Shown here in pieces: positions 24,571-31,916 of a stretch of DNA of 32,028 bases. Made by a program: the position numbers and the translations under genes. Under the pieces are notes generated by a model. It was not told the origin of the DNA and made no database searches. It was given only the letters and a program-made list of their open reading frames with translations. The stretch spans positions 1 through 32,028 of the forward strand of contig JAFEFQ010000005.1 of the NCBI GenBank assembly GCA_018240505.1, in the 5' to 3' direction. The first letter of the stretch is position 1. Every line of letters begins with the position of its first letter. Origin of the DNA: Pseudomonadota bacterium. Its GTDB lineage: Bacteria; Pseudomonadota; Gammaproteobacteria; Xanthomonadales; Rhodanobacteraceae.

Positions 24571-25062
24571 ATGCTCCAGCATCTGACCATTGTCACCACG
24601 GGCGGCACGATCGACAAAGTGTACTTTGACGATAAATCCACTTTTCAGATCGGCGCGCCGGCGATCGGCGACATCCTGAAGCAGCTCGGCGTGGCGTTCG
24701 ATTTCGACGTGATCGCGCTGCTGCGCAAGGATTCGCTGCACGTCACCGCGGAAGACCGCGACCTGGTCAAGCGCACGATCGAGGCGCAACCGCACCGACA
24801 CATCCTCGTCACCCACGGCACCGACACGATGGTCGAGACCGCGCAGGTGCTGCGGGCGATTCCCGACAAGGTGATCGTGCTGACCGGCGCGCTCAACCCG
24901 GCGCGCTTCCAGGGCTCGGATGCGGTGTTCAACATCGGCTGTGCGGTCGGTGCGCTGCAGACCTTGCCCGACGGTGTCTACATCGCCATGAACGGGCGCA
25001 TCTGGGACCCGCTGCGCGTGCGCAAGAACCGCGAGGCGAACCGGTTCGAAGCGTCGATGTAG
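24571..25062 (+). CDS. Single-domain asparaginase-like protein
   Basis: At 163 residues the protein is half the size of a normal type I/II asparaginase and consists of the N-terminal catalytic domain only. The nucleophile motif TTGGTIDK (9-16), LVTHGTDTMVETAQVL (second Thr and Asp at 84-85) and DKVIVLTGALNP (Lys near 99) are all present. Since the C-terminal domain normally supplies dimer contacts, this is probably a distinct short family, and not a broken gene: the frame is clean and ends in a natural stop. I recall such short asparaginase-domain proteins in Xanthomonadales. It is divergent from the glycosylasparaginase by 97 bases and could act on the asparagine that enzyme releases (inference). 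No signal peptide, so cytosolic. Confidence 0.8.
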   Translation: MLQHLTIVTTGGTIDKVYFDDKSTFQIGAPAIGDILKQLGVAFDFDVIALLRKDSLHVTAEDRDLVKRTIEAQPHRHILVTHGTDTMVETAQVLRAIPDKVIVLTGALNPARFQGSDAVFNIGCAVGALQTLPDGVYIAMNGRIWDPLRVRKNREANRFEASM

Positions 25063-25086
25063 GACTGCCGCCGATTCTGCTTGCCG

Positions 25087-25115
25087 AAAAAAAAGGGCCG
25101 CATTGCGCGGCCCTT
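25087..25115 (-). terminator. Rho-independent terminator of the PKD/PPC protein gene
   Basis: A perfect 9-bp stem AAGGGCCGC/GCGGCCCTT with a 5-base loop is preceded on the plus strand by eight A residues, which read as a T run on the minus strand. It lies 20 bases after the stop of the secreted protein gene. The 3' end of the convergent asparaginase-like gene is 24 bases away. Confidence 0.85.
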
Positions 25116-25135
25116 CGATTGCCTGCGGCGGTTGC

Positions 25136-26887
25136 CTATTGCACCGTACCGGTCAGGGTCACGCCGGAGAACGTGGCGTAGGCGCGCAAGCGAATGTAGT
25201 ACGTGCCTGCCGTGGTGACCGTGCAGGTTTCGTTGTTGCCGGTCAGATACGGACGGCAGGTGTAGCTCGAAGTGGTCGGCGCCGCGCCGAGCTTCACGTA
25301 CAGGTCCGCATCGCCCGTGCCGCCGGAGATGCTGATCGTTCCGGTCTTGCCCGACGGCACCACGAGCGTGTAGGTCGAAGTCCAACTGCCCTTCGTCGCC
25401 GCCAGGTTGCTCACGGACAAGCCGCCGCCGCTCGAAGTCGACGCGGTCACCGACTTGGTCGCCGAGCTGGTCGCGCCGGTATTGACGCTGTCGGCCACCG
25501 TCTCGGTCACGCTATAGGTGCCCGCGGCCGCGTAGGTGTGGCTCGGGTTCGCCGCGGTCGAGGTGCCGCCGTCACCGAAAGTCCATGAATGCGAGCCGAT
25601 CGCGCCGCCGCTGTCGGTGGACGTATCGGTGAAGCTCGCCGCCAGTCCGTTGGTCGTGAAGCTGAAGCTCGCCGTCGGCGTGCCGCCGCTGCCGCCGCCA
25701 TGGGTCAGGATCGCGTGCGTGATCGCGCAATTCTGCGTATCGTTCGACCAGCTCGCCTGCTCGGCGAACGTGCCGGTCGCGAACGTCACGTTGGCCGCGC
25801 CGCCGGCCGTGCCCGGAGCGAGCCATGCGCATTCGTCCGAGTTTTCCTGGCCGTTGTAGCTGCCGCCGGTCTTGTTGGTCCAGCCGCCGGCCGGGAAGAA
25901 GTCCGACATCGTCTCGTGCCATTCATGGCCCAGCGTCATCGTGTAGCCGTCGAGCTTGCCGTTCGCGCTGCCGTTGACGAAGCCGACGCCGCAACTCGAG
26001 CCCAGGTCCATGTTGTACGGCTGATTGCTGAACGCGAGATCGCCGCCCGGAGCCGTCACGCCGTAACCGTCGCCGGTGTAGTCGTGCCAGGCGCAGTAGC
26101 CCTGGGTCGGGCTCTGATAGTTGTCCGGATTCGTGCCATGCGGCGAGAGGATGATGTAGTAGGTATAGCGGTTCGAACCGGTCGCGGTGTTGCCGAAATG
26201 CGCGGCAGCCTTGATCGCTTCCTGCGCGAGCTGGGTGCCGGTCGCCGAACTCGGCGAGGCCGCGGCGTTGTCGTACCACACGCCTGCCAGCGCGTTCTGC
26301 TGGTAAGGCACGAAGGCGGCATTCGACGGGCAGCTCGTCGCACCGGAGGCTACGTTCGGGCCGTCGCACCACTGGGTCAGGTCGGCCTGCCAGGTTTCGT
26401 TGTTGGTGCCGATGCCCTTGAACATCTGCTGCACGGCGGAAGCCGCAGCGTAGGAATCGCCGGTGAACGCAAGATTGCCGTTGGCGTCCGTGCTCGCGCT
26501 GCCCCACTGGGTTCCGTAGAAAACCAGATAGACCTTGACCTGGCCGCTGCCGACGCCGACACCGCCGACGCCGCCGCCGAACGTGAGCTTGCCTGCGGAA
26601 GGCGAGGGCTGGGTCGAAGCGAATGCCGCACCGTTGTGATAGAACTCATTGTTCCATGCGTCCATCGCCGATTTCGTTTCCAGCGTCGGCACGGCGCCAT
26701 GGCGCCACGGATGATCGTAGGCTGGATGGTGGGGATTGTCGGTCCAGTTGCGCAAGCCGTTGCCGTTACCGTTGCCGGGATCGGCATGGGCCGTAGCCAC
26801 GGTCAGGCCGCCGGCGATCAGTGCGGTGAATGCGGCGGCGGTCAATCTGGTCCTGCGGTGCCACGATGCACGCTTTGATTGGGTCAC
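25136..26887 (-). CDS. Secreted PKD- and PPC-domain protein, putative protease
   Basis: A 583-residue exported protein. A signal peptide (RRTRLTAAAFTALIAGGLTVATAHA) is followed by a domain of about 350 residues beginning VKVYLVFYGTQWG, with four or more Cys and a TLGHEWHETMSDFFP segment (318-332). Next come a PKD domain (405-483, WTFGDGGTSTAANPSHTYAAAG) and a C-terminal PPC domain (487-583, GTGDADLYVKLG and TYYIRLRAYATFSGVTL), both common on secreted peptidases of this order. The HEWHE segment resembles the conserved His-Glu stretch of EXORDIUM/phi-1-like proteins more than a canonical HExxH, so protease activity is unproven. The start is a GTG at 26887 with GGAGAG upstream; in-frame sequence further up is not coding-like. 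It has its own terminator. Confidence 0.75.
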   Translation of the reverse strand: MTQSKRASWHRRTRLTAAAFTALIAGGLTVATAHADPGNGNGNGLRNWTDNPHHPAYDHPWRHGAVPTLETKSAMDAWNNEFYHNGAAFASTQPSPSAGKLTFGGGVGGVGVGSGQVKVYLVFYGTQWGSASTDANGNLAFTGDSYAAASAVQQMFKGIGTNNETWQADLTQWCDGPNVASGATSCPSNAAFVPYQQNALAGVWYDNAAASPSSATGTQLAQEAIKAAAHFGNTATGSNRYTYYIILSPHGTNPDNYQSPTQGYCAWHDYTGDGYGVTAPGGDLAFSNQPYNMDLGSSCGVGFVNGSANGKLDGYTMTLGHEWHETMSDFFPAGGWTNKTGGSYNGQENSDECAWLAPGTAGGAANVTFATGTFAEQASWSNDTQNCAITHAILTHGGGSGGTPTASFSFTTNGLAASFTDTSTDSGGAIGSHSWTFGDGGTSTAANPSHTYAAAGTYSVTETVADSVNTGATSSATKSVTASTSSGGGLSVSNLAATKGSWTSTYTLVVPSGKTGTISISGGTGDADLYVKLGAAPTTSSYTCRPYLTGNNETCTVTTAGTYYIRLRAYATFSGVTLTGTVQ

Positions 26888-27455
26888 GCTTTCTCTCCAG
26901 GTTCGATTGAGTTCGAAAGCCGCCGAAAGCGGCGGCAAAGGGATACTTGCTTTTCGTCGGCTCCCTGAATCCGCGCAGGTTCCTCCCGTTTTTGGGCACG
27001 CAGCCGCCCGCGCCGCCGGATCGGATCCGGTTGCGATACGAACGAAACGCCCTGCATCGACACGATCCGCGCGCCTGCCCACATCCCCTGTTTCGCGGCG
27101 GCGGATCGTTGCGGAATTCACGCCGCCCTAAGTGGCGCGAACGCGGGCGGAAGCAGACAACCCGCCGCGTTAAATTCTCCTGAAGCCGGCAACAGGCGTG
27201 CGGCTTTCAGATCAATGTAATAACGCGTTATTGCATTGAAAAAGCGCGCAACGACTGGGCGCGCACGAACCCGATGCGACTGGAAACGTTCCGATCATGC
27301 AGTTTTGTCGCAACGCAGCGTATCGGCGACCTTGACTGCAATATTGCAGAAATTGCGCAGATTCATGTCCGCCGTTGCGACCGAACCCTGCCCGGCCGGG
27401 CCGAAACCGGGGCGCTGGACCGATTGCGGATCGCCGGCCAGCGCCCGTACCGGGT
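26888..27455. other. Long intergenic region upstream of the PKD/PPC protein
   Basis: These 568 bases between two minus-strand genes contain only weak overlapping frames. The right part should hold the 3' region of sufT and the left part the promoter of the secreted protein. The main feature is a 28-base near-perfect palindrome at 27212-27239, listed separately. No RNA gene was recognised. Confidence 0.5.
27212..27239. promoter_or_regulatory. 28-base palindrome, candidate operator
   Basis: The left arm TCAATGTAATAACG is matched by the right arm CGTTATTGCATTGA with a single mismatch in 14 pairs and no loop, centred on CGCG. Length and symmetry fit a dimeric regulator site, such as those of TetR-like proteins. 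It lies 325 bases before the secreted protein start, so its target gene is uncertain. Confidence 0.55.
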
Positions 27456-28013
27456 TCACATCATCCCGGTTTCGAGCTTGGCCACGTCCGACATCATCGA
27501 GTGATTCCATGGCGGATCGAAGGTGAGCTCGACGTCGGCCTCGGCGATGGTCGGAATCGCCTCGATCTTGCTGCGCACGTCGTCGACGAGGATGTCACCC
27601 ATCCCGCAACCGGGCGCGGTCAGGGTCATCCTCACCTCGACCTTGCGCCCGCCGTTCTCGGCCTTGCCGACGCTGCATTCGTAGACGAGGCCCAGGTCGA
27701 CGATGTTGACCGGAATCTCGGGGTCGAAGCACGTGCGCAATTGCTGCCAGACCAGTTTCTCGACATCTTCCTCGCTCGCGTCGGCGGCAAGCTCGATCGG
27801 CGCCGGCGGTTCCTTGCCGATCGCGTCCGCATCCTTCCCGTCGATGCGGAACAAATTGCCGTCGACGAACACGGTGAAGCTGCCGCCGAGCGCCTGGGTG
27901 ATGTAGCCGTTCTGTCCCGCAGGCAAGTTCACGACCTCGCCCTGCGGCACCATGACGGCGCTGCAGTCGCGCTCGAAAACGATCGGTTCGGAAGTATGGC
28001 TGTAGCCGCCCAT
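27456..28013 (-). CDS. sufT: SufT-like iron-sulfur cluster assembly protein
   Basis: At 185 residues the protein matches the long SufT type. It has an N-terminal region ERDCSAVMVPQGEVVNLPAGQ, GYITQALGGSFTVFV and RIDGKDADAIG, followed by a MIP18/DUF59 domain from about residue 80: CFDPEIPVNIVDLGLVYEC, VRMTLTAPGCGMGDILVDDV with Cys136, and VELTFDPPWNHSMMSD. SufT takes part in maturation of iron-sulfur proteins in the cytosol. The rest of the suf operon is not in this window, so here it stands alone. The ATG at 28013 gives the family's usual start; a longer frame to 28244 only shadows the MocR gene end. The start has no strong ribosome site. Confidence 0.88.
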   Translation of the reverse strand: MGGYSHTSEPIVFERDCSAVMVPQGEVVNLPAGQNGYITQALGGSFTVFVDGNLFRIDGKDADAIGKEPPAPIELAADASEEDVEKLVWQQLRTCFDPEIPVNIVDLGLVYECSVGKAENGGRKVEVRMTLTAPGCGMGDILVDDVRSKIEAIPTIAEADVELTFDPPWNHSMMSDVAKLETGMM

Positions 28014-28122
28014 GGAGTCGTTGCAAAGAGGTCGAAAGGGAATTATCGCAGGTTCGCTTCGCGCACATCCGATTTGTGTGCGTCCGCGCGGAATGCAAGC
28101 GGCGACGCCGCCACGCCGCGCC

Positions 28123-29580
28123 TCATGCCTCGCGCAGGCATTCGCCGAGGATGCGCATCGCCGCCTGCAGGTCGGCCGCCGGCAGGTCGGCATAGCCGAG
28201 CAGCAGGCCCGGCCGCGGCGAGGATTTGAGGAAGTACGGGGCAATCAGGTAAAGCCCGAGCCCGCGCTCGCGCGCACGTGCGACCAGCTGGCGCGCCTGC
28301 GCGGGCTTGAGCCGCGTGAGCCAGGCGAGCACGTGCATGCCCGCGCTCGAATCGGCGACTTCGACCGCATCGCCCGCGTACCTGCGCAGCGCGGCGAGCA
28401 GGGTCGCGCGCCGCGCCTTCAGCGACTTCGCCGCGGCGCGCAGGTGGCGCTCGAACGCGCCGTCGGCCATCAGCCGCGCGAGCGCGGCCTGCTCGATCGC
28501 CGGGCAGCCGCGGTCGGTCAGCCATTTCGCGCCGATGAAGGCATCGCGCAGGCCCGGCGGCAGCACGATGTAGCCCAGGCGCAGCGAGGGAAACAGCACC
28601 TTCGAGAACGTGCCGAAATAGAGCACGCGGCCGTCGCGGTCCAGCGACTTCAGTGCGGCGAGCGGACGCGCGTCGTAGCGGAACTCGCCGTCGTAGTCGT
28701 CCTCGATGATCCAGCAGCCGGTCTGCGCCGCCCAGGCGAGCAGCTCCATGCGCCGAGCCAGGCTCATGACCGCGCCGCTCGGAAACTGGTGCGAGGGCGT
28801 GACGAGGGCGAGCTTGGGCCGCCCCTGGGTCGGCAGTTCGGCGCAAACGATGCCGTTCTCGTCGACGCGGCAGCCGACGATCTCGGCGCCGCTGGCCTGC
28901 ATGATCTGGCGCTCGCCCTGGTAATGCGGGTCTTCGAGCACGACGCTGTCGCCCTCGTCGAGCAGCACCTCGGCCGCGAGCGTGAACGCCTGCTGCGCGC
29001 CGCTGACGATGAGCACGTCCTCGGGCGCCGCGAGGATGCCGCGGCGGCGCGCGAGGTAGTCGCAGATCTGTTCGCGCAGCGCGAACAGGCCCTGCGGATC
29101 GGGATAGTCGGCCTGGCCATGCGCCGCCGCGTGCGCGAGTTCGCGCCGCCACGCGCTGGCGAGCTGCGGATTGGTCATCGGCATGCCGTACTGCAGGTTG
29201 TAGCGCAGGCCGATGTGCTCGCGGCCCGGGATGCGCTGATCCCACAGTTCGCGGATGCGTTCGCCGCGGCGCGACAGCGGGGCACGCGCGACGCCGCTGC
29301 GCGCGGGCGACCGCAAAGGCTGCGGCGCCTGCATTGCGCCGATCGCGGCGACGTAGCAGCCCGAGCCGACACGGCCTTCGATGAAGCCCTCGGCGGCCAG
29401 TTGTTCGTAGGCCGCGAGCACGGTGTTGCGCGACAGGTCGAGGTCGCGCGCGAGCACGCGCGTCGCCGGCAGGCGCGAGTGCGCGGCGACGCGACCGCCG
29501 AGGATCGCCTGCTTCAATCCGCGCGTCAGCTGGGCATAGCGCGGGCCTTGTCCATCGAGCTCGAGGTACATTGGCCCCAT
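28123..29580 (-). CDS. MocR/PdxR-type regulator (GntR helix-turn-helix fused to aminotransferase fold)
   Basis: A 485-residue regulator. Residues 14-75 form a GntR winged helix (GLKQAILGGRVAAHSRLPATRVLARDL, NTVLAAYEQLAAEGFIEGR). From about 120 on there is a type I PLP-dependent aminotransferase fold with VSGAQQAFTLAAEVLLDEGD, LEDPHYQGE, WIIEDDYDGEFRY and GTFSKVLFPSLRLGY, where Lys327 would bind PLP. These proteins sense PLP or amino compounds and usually control a divergent gene. Here that is the carboxymuconolactone decarboxylase-like gene, 91 bases away. ATG at 29580 has GGAGG very close; ATG at 29571 with wider spacing is also possible. It probably regulates the 29672-31863 genes. Confidence 0.9.
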   Translation of the reverse strand: MGPMYLELDGQGPRYAQLTRGLKQAILGGRVAAHSRLPATRVLARDLDLSRNTVLAAYEQLAAEGFIEGRVGSGCYVAAIGAMQAPQPLRSPARSGVARAPLSRRGERIRELWDQRIPGREHIGLRYNLQYGMPMTNPQLASAWRRELAHAAAHGQADYPDPQGLFALREQICDYLARRRGILAAPEDVLIVSGAQQAFTLAAEVLLDEGDSVVLEDPHYQGERQIMQASGAEIVGCRVDENGIVCAELPTQGRPKLALVTPSHQFPSGAVMSLARRMELLAWAAQTGCWIIEDDYDGEFRYDARPLAALKSLDRDGRVLYFGTFSKVLFPSLRLGYIVLPPGLRDAFIGAKWLTDRGCPAIEQAALARLMADGAFERHLRAAAKSLKARRATLLAALRRYAGDAVEVADSSAGMHVLAWLTRLKPAQARQLVARARERGLGLYLIAPYFLKSSPRPGLLLGYADLPAADLQAAMRILGECLREA

Positions 29581-29602
29581 TATCCTCCGATATTGCGGTT
29601 CT

Positions 29603-29619
29603 GGATAGGGCCACTGTCC
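29603..29619. promoter_or_regulatory. Imperfect inverted repeat in the MocR divergent region, candidate operator
   Basis: GGATAG-GGCCA-CTGTCC lies midway between the two divergent starts. The outer six bases on each side pair except for one. MocR regulators commonly bind repeated half-sites in such gaps, so this is a reasonable operator candidate for control of the gene at 29672 and for autoregulation. Confidence 0.4.
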
Positions 29620-29671
29620 AATCCCACACTTGCTGCAACAGCCACACCGGCAAAGTCGAGGAGTCTTCTCC

Positions 29672-30118
29672 ATGCAAGCCCGCCTCAACCATCGCCAGGC
29701 CTCGCCCGAGGCGATGAAGACGCTCGTCGACATGCGCGCCTATCTGCAGCGCTGCGGACTCGATGCGAAGCTGCGCCTGCTCGTCGAGATCCGCGTCTCG
29801 CAGATCAACGGCTGTGCCTACTGCGTCGACCTGCATCTGCGCGAAGCGCGCGCCGCCGGCGAAAGCGAACAGCGCCTGGACTGCCTGTGCGTATGGCGCG
29901 AAACCGGTTTCTACGACGCACGCGAACGCGCCGCGCTCGCCTGGGCGGAATCGCTGACCCTGCTGCCGCAATCGCAGGCGCCGGACGACGTCTACGCGCA
30001 GGTGCACGAGCAGTTCGACGACAAGACCGTAGTCGACCTGACCCTGGCGATCGCCGGCATGAACGCCTGGAACCGCTTCGGCGTCGGCTTCCGCCTGCAA
30101 CCGCCGCAGCGCAGTTGA
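29672..30118 (+). CDS. AhpD-like carboxymuconolactone decarboxylase family protein
   Basis: A 148-residue helical protein of the CMD/AhpD family. The redox motif is present as Glu39, Cys48, Cys51 and His55 in LLVEIRVSQINGCAYCVDLHLREA, which matches the peroxidase-type members that reduce peroxides using a CxxC pair. The DARERAALAWAESLTLL segment and the IAGMNAWNRFGVGFR end are typical of the stand-alone family. The start at 29672 follows GAGGAGTCTTCTCC. It is divergent from the MocR regulator and is followed after 10 bases by a PaiB-like gene, so the cluster may be a MocR-controlled stress or amine response. The natural substrate is unknown. Confidence 0.88.
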   Translation: MQARLNHRQASPEAMKTLVDMRAYLQRCGLDAKLRLLVEIRVSQINGCAYCVDLHLREARAAGESEQRLDCLCVWRETGFYDARERAALAWAESLTLLPQSQAPDDVYAQVHEQFDDKTVVDLTLAIAGMNAWNRFGVGFRLQPPQRS

Positions 30119-30128
30119 GGCAGCGGAC

Positions 30129-30767
30129 ATGCATATCCCCGCCGCGTTTTCGGAAACACGCATCGACGTGATGTGGAACCTCATGCGCGAGCATCCGCTC
30201 GCGACCCTGGTGATCGCGGGCGAACGCGGACTCGATGCGCATCACCTGCCGATGTACCTGGAAAAACATCAAGGCCCGTCCGGCGCGCTGCATGGACACA
30301 TCGCACGCGCCAACCGGCTGGTGGCGGACTGCGCGCAGCCGAGCGACGCCCTCGCGGTATTCCACGGACCCGAGGCATACATCACGCCCTCCTGGTACGC
30401 GACCAAGCGCGAGACCGGCAAAGTCGTGCCGACGTGGAACTACGTGGCCGTGCACGCGCACGGACGCTTGCGCCTGATCGACGATTCGCAATGGCTGCAT
30501 GCGCATCTCGAGCGGCTGGTCGGCGAGCATGAGGCGGGCGAAACGACGCCGTGGAAAATCTCCGATGCGCCGGCCGACTACATCGAAACCATGCTGCGCG
30601 GCATCGTCGGCTTCGAACTCGAAATCGTCCGACTCGAAGGCAAATGGAAAGCCAGCCAGAACCACCCGGCGGCGAATCGAGAAGGCGTGATCGACGGGTT
30701 GCGCCGACGCGCCACGCCAGCCGCCCAGGCGATGGCCGACGTCGTGCGCGAACGGGAGCCACGATGA
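30129..30767 (+). CDS. PaiB-like FMN-binding protein
   Basis: The 212-residue protein belongs to the PaiB family (FMN-binding negative transcriptional regulator, split-barrel flavin-binding fold). It reads MHIPAAFSETRIDVMWNLMREHPLATLV at the start, HHLPMYLE, HGHIARANRL, YITPSWYATK, KVVPTWNYVAVHAHG and a late IVGFELEIVRLEGKWKASQN. Bacillus PaiB is linked to repression of protease and sporulation genes, while in Gram-negative bacteria the family is often beside MocR regulators and acetyltransferases and its role is unclear. The stop overlaps the next start (ATGA), so it is coupled to the GNAT gene. It has no membrane or signal segment and should be cytosolic. Confidence 0.88.
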   Translation: MHIPAAFSETRIDVMWNLMREHPLATLVIAGERGLDAHHLPMYLEKHQGPSGALHGHIARANRLVADCAQPSDALAVFHGPEAYITPSWYATKRETGKVVPTWNYVAVHAHGRLRLIDDSQWLHAHLERLVGEHEAGETTPWKISDAPADYIETMLRGIVGFELEIVRLEGKWKASQNHPAANREGVIDGLRRRATPAAQAMADVVREREPR

Positions 30768-31213
30768 GCATCCAAGTCCGCCAGGCCACGATCGACGACA
30801 TCGACGCTGTCGCGCCATTGTTCGATGCGTATCGCCAGTTCTACCGGCAGCCAAGCGACCCCGAGCGCTCACGGCAATTCCTGCGCGAACGCCAGGCGCA
30901 CTGCGAATCGACGATTTTTCTCGCCGTCGACGCCGACGGCGCGGCACTCGGATTCACCCAGCTCTATCCGCTGTTCAGTTCGGTGCGCTGCGTGCGCATC
31001 TGGCTGCTCAACGATCTGTTCGTGACGCCCGCGGCGCGCAAGCGCGGCGTCGGCGCGAAATTGCTGACGGCGGCGGCCGCATTCGCGCGCGCGAACGGCG
31101 CCGCATCGCTGTCGCTGAGCACGGCCAGCGACAATACGGCCGCGCAGCGGTTGTACGCAGCGCTGGGCTGGAAGCGCGAAACCGGATTTCTCGAATATCA
31201 TTTGCCGCTGTGA
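30764..31213 (+). CDS. GNAT-family N-acetyltransferase
   Basis: A 149-residue GNAT enzyme. Motif A, which binds acetyl-CoA, is LNDLFVTPAARKRGVGAKLLTAAAAFARANG, and motif B appears as LSLSTASDNTAAQRLYAALGWKRE. An N-terminal IRQATIDDIDAVAPLFDAYRQFY-like stretch holds the acceptor side. The start ATG at 30764 overlaps the PaiB stop. The tail FLEYHLPL is usual for stand-alone amine acetyltransferases; the acceptor, perhaps a polyamine given the PaiA/PaiB precedent, is not shown by the sequence. It belongs to the same transcript as the two preceding genes. Confidence 0.88.
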   Translation: MSIQVRQATIDDIDAVAPLFDAYRQFYRQPSDPERSRQFLRERQAHCESTIFLAVDADGAALGFTQLYPLFSSVRCVRIWLLNDLFVTPAARKRGVGAKLLTAAAAFARANGAASLSLSTASDNTAAQRLYAALGWKRETGFLEYHLPL

Positions 31214-31266
31214 CCGAAGCGCGCATGCCACGTCTGCGATCCGCGCTTGAACCAGGAGAAACCCCG

Positions 31267-31863
31267 ATGGCCTGGCCACCGCCGACGACGCTGCAAGGCG
31301 AACTTGTCACCGTCGCCCCACTGCGCGTCGAACATCACGACGCGCTCGTCGACGTCGTCCGCGACGGCGAGCTGTGGAAGCTCTGGTACACGAAAGTGCC
31401 CTCGCCCGAAAGCATGCAGGCGGACATCGACCGGCGCCTCGGCCTGCAGCAGCGCGGCAGCATGCTGCCCTTCGTCATCATCGACCGGACGAAGAACAAG
31501 GTCGTCGGCGCGACGAGCTACATGAACATCGACGCGGAAAACCGCCGCGTCGAGATCGGCAGCACCTGGTACGCACAAAGCGCGCAGCGCACCGGCCTCA
31601 ACACCGCGTGCAAGTACCTGCTGCTGCGCCACGCGTTCGATCAGCTCGACTGCGTCGCGGTCGAATTCCGCACCGGATCGATCAACTTCCAGAGCCGCGC
31701 CGCGATCGAACGCCTCGGCGCCAAGCTCGACGGCATCCTGCGCAGTCATCAGCACTACGCGAACGGCGCCCTGCGCGATACCTGCGTCTACAGCATCACG
31801 GCTGCCGAATGGCCGACGGTGAAGGCGCACCTCGAGTGGCAGATGACGAAGCCGCGCACGTAG
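31267..31863 (+). CDS. RimJ/RimL-type GNAT acetyltransferase
   Basis: A 198-residue protein of the RimJ/RimL subgroup of GNAT enzymes, which acetylate N-termini or amino groups of small molecules. It shows LVTVAPLRVEHHDALVDVV, LPFVIIDRTKNKVVGATSYMNIDAENRRVEIGSTWYA, TACKYLLLRHAFDQLDCVAVEFRT and NFQSRAAIERLGAKLDGILRSHQHYANGALRDTCVYSI. The start at 31267 is chosen because AGGAG lies 8 bases upstream and the family domain begins soon after; a GTG at 31210 or ATG at 31225 would add residues with no similarity. It is 53 bases after the previous GNAT gene, probably in the same operon. Acceptor unknown. Confidence 0.87.
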   Translation: MAWPPPTTLQGELVTVAPLRVEHHDALVDVVRDGELWKLWYTKVPSPESMQADIDRRLGLQQRGSMLPFVIIDRTKNKVVGATSYMNIDAENRRVEIGSTWYAQSAQRTGLNTACKYLLLRHAFDQLDCVAVEFRTGSINFQSRAAIERLGAKLDGILRSHQHYANGALRDTCVYSITAAEWPTVKAHLEWQMTKPRT

Positions 31864-31874
31864 CGGCGCGCCCA

Positions 31875-31916
31875 GCTTTGGCTTTGGCTTTGGCTTTGGC
31901 TTTGGCTTTGGCTTTG
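31875..31916. repeat. Tandem GCTTTG repeat, seven units
   Basis: Seven perfect head-to-tail copies of GCTTTG lie 12 bases after the last GNAT stop. The length is a multiple of three, so any frame crossing it would read dipeptide repeats such as Lys-Pro or Gln-Ser, but no convincing gene covers it. Simple repeats of this type vary in copy number between strains. Confidence 0.9.

Noticed and set aside
28012..30171. Long open frames of over 700 codons on both strands across the MocR gene
   Set aside because: They shadow the MocR regulator and AhpD-like genes and show no family signature.
31875..31916. Possible CRISPR-like repeat array
   Set aside because: Units are six bases head-to-tail without spacers, so it is a simple tandem repeat; no CRISPR array is seen elsewhere.
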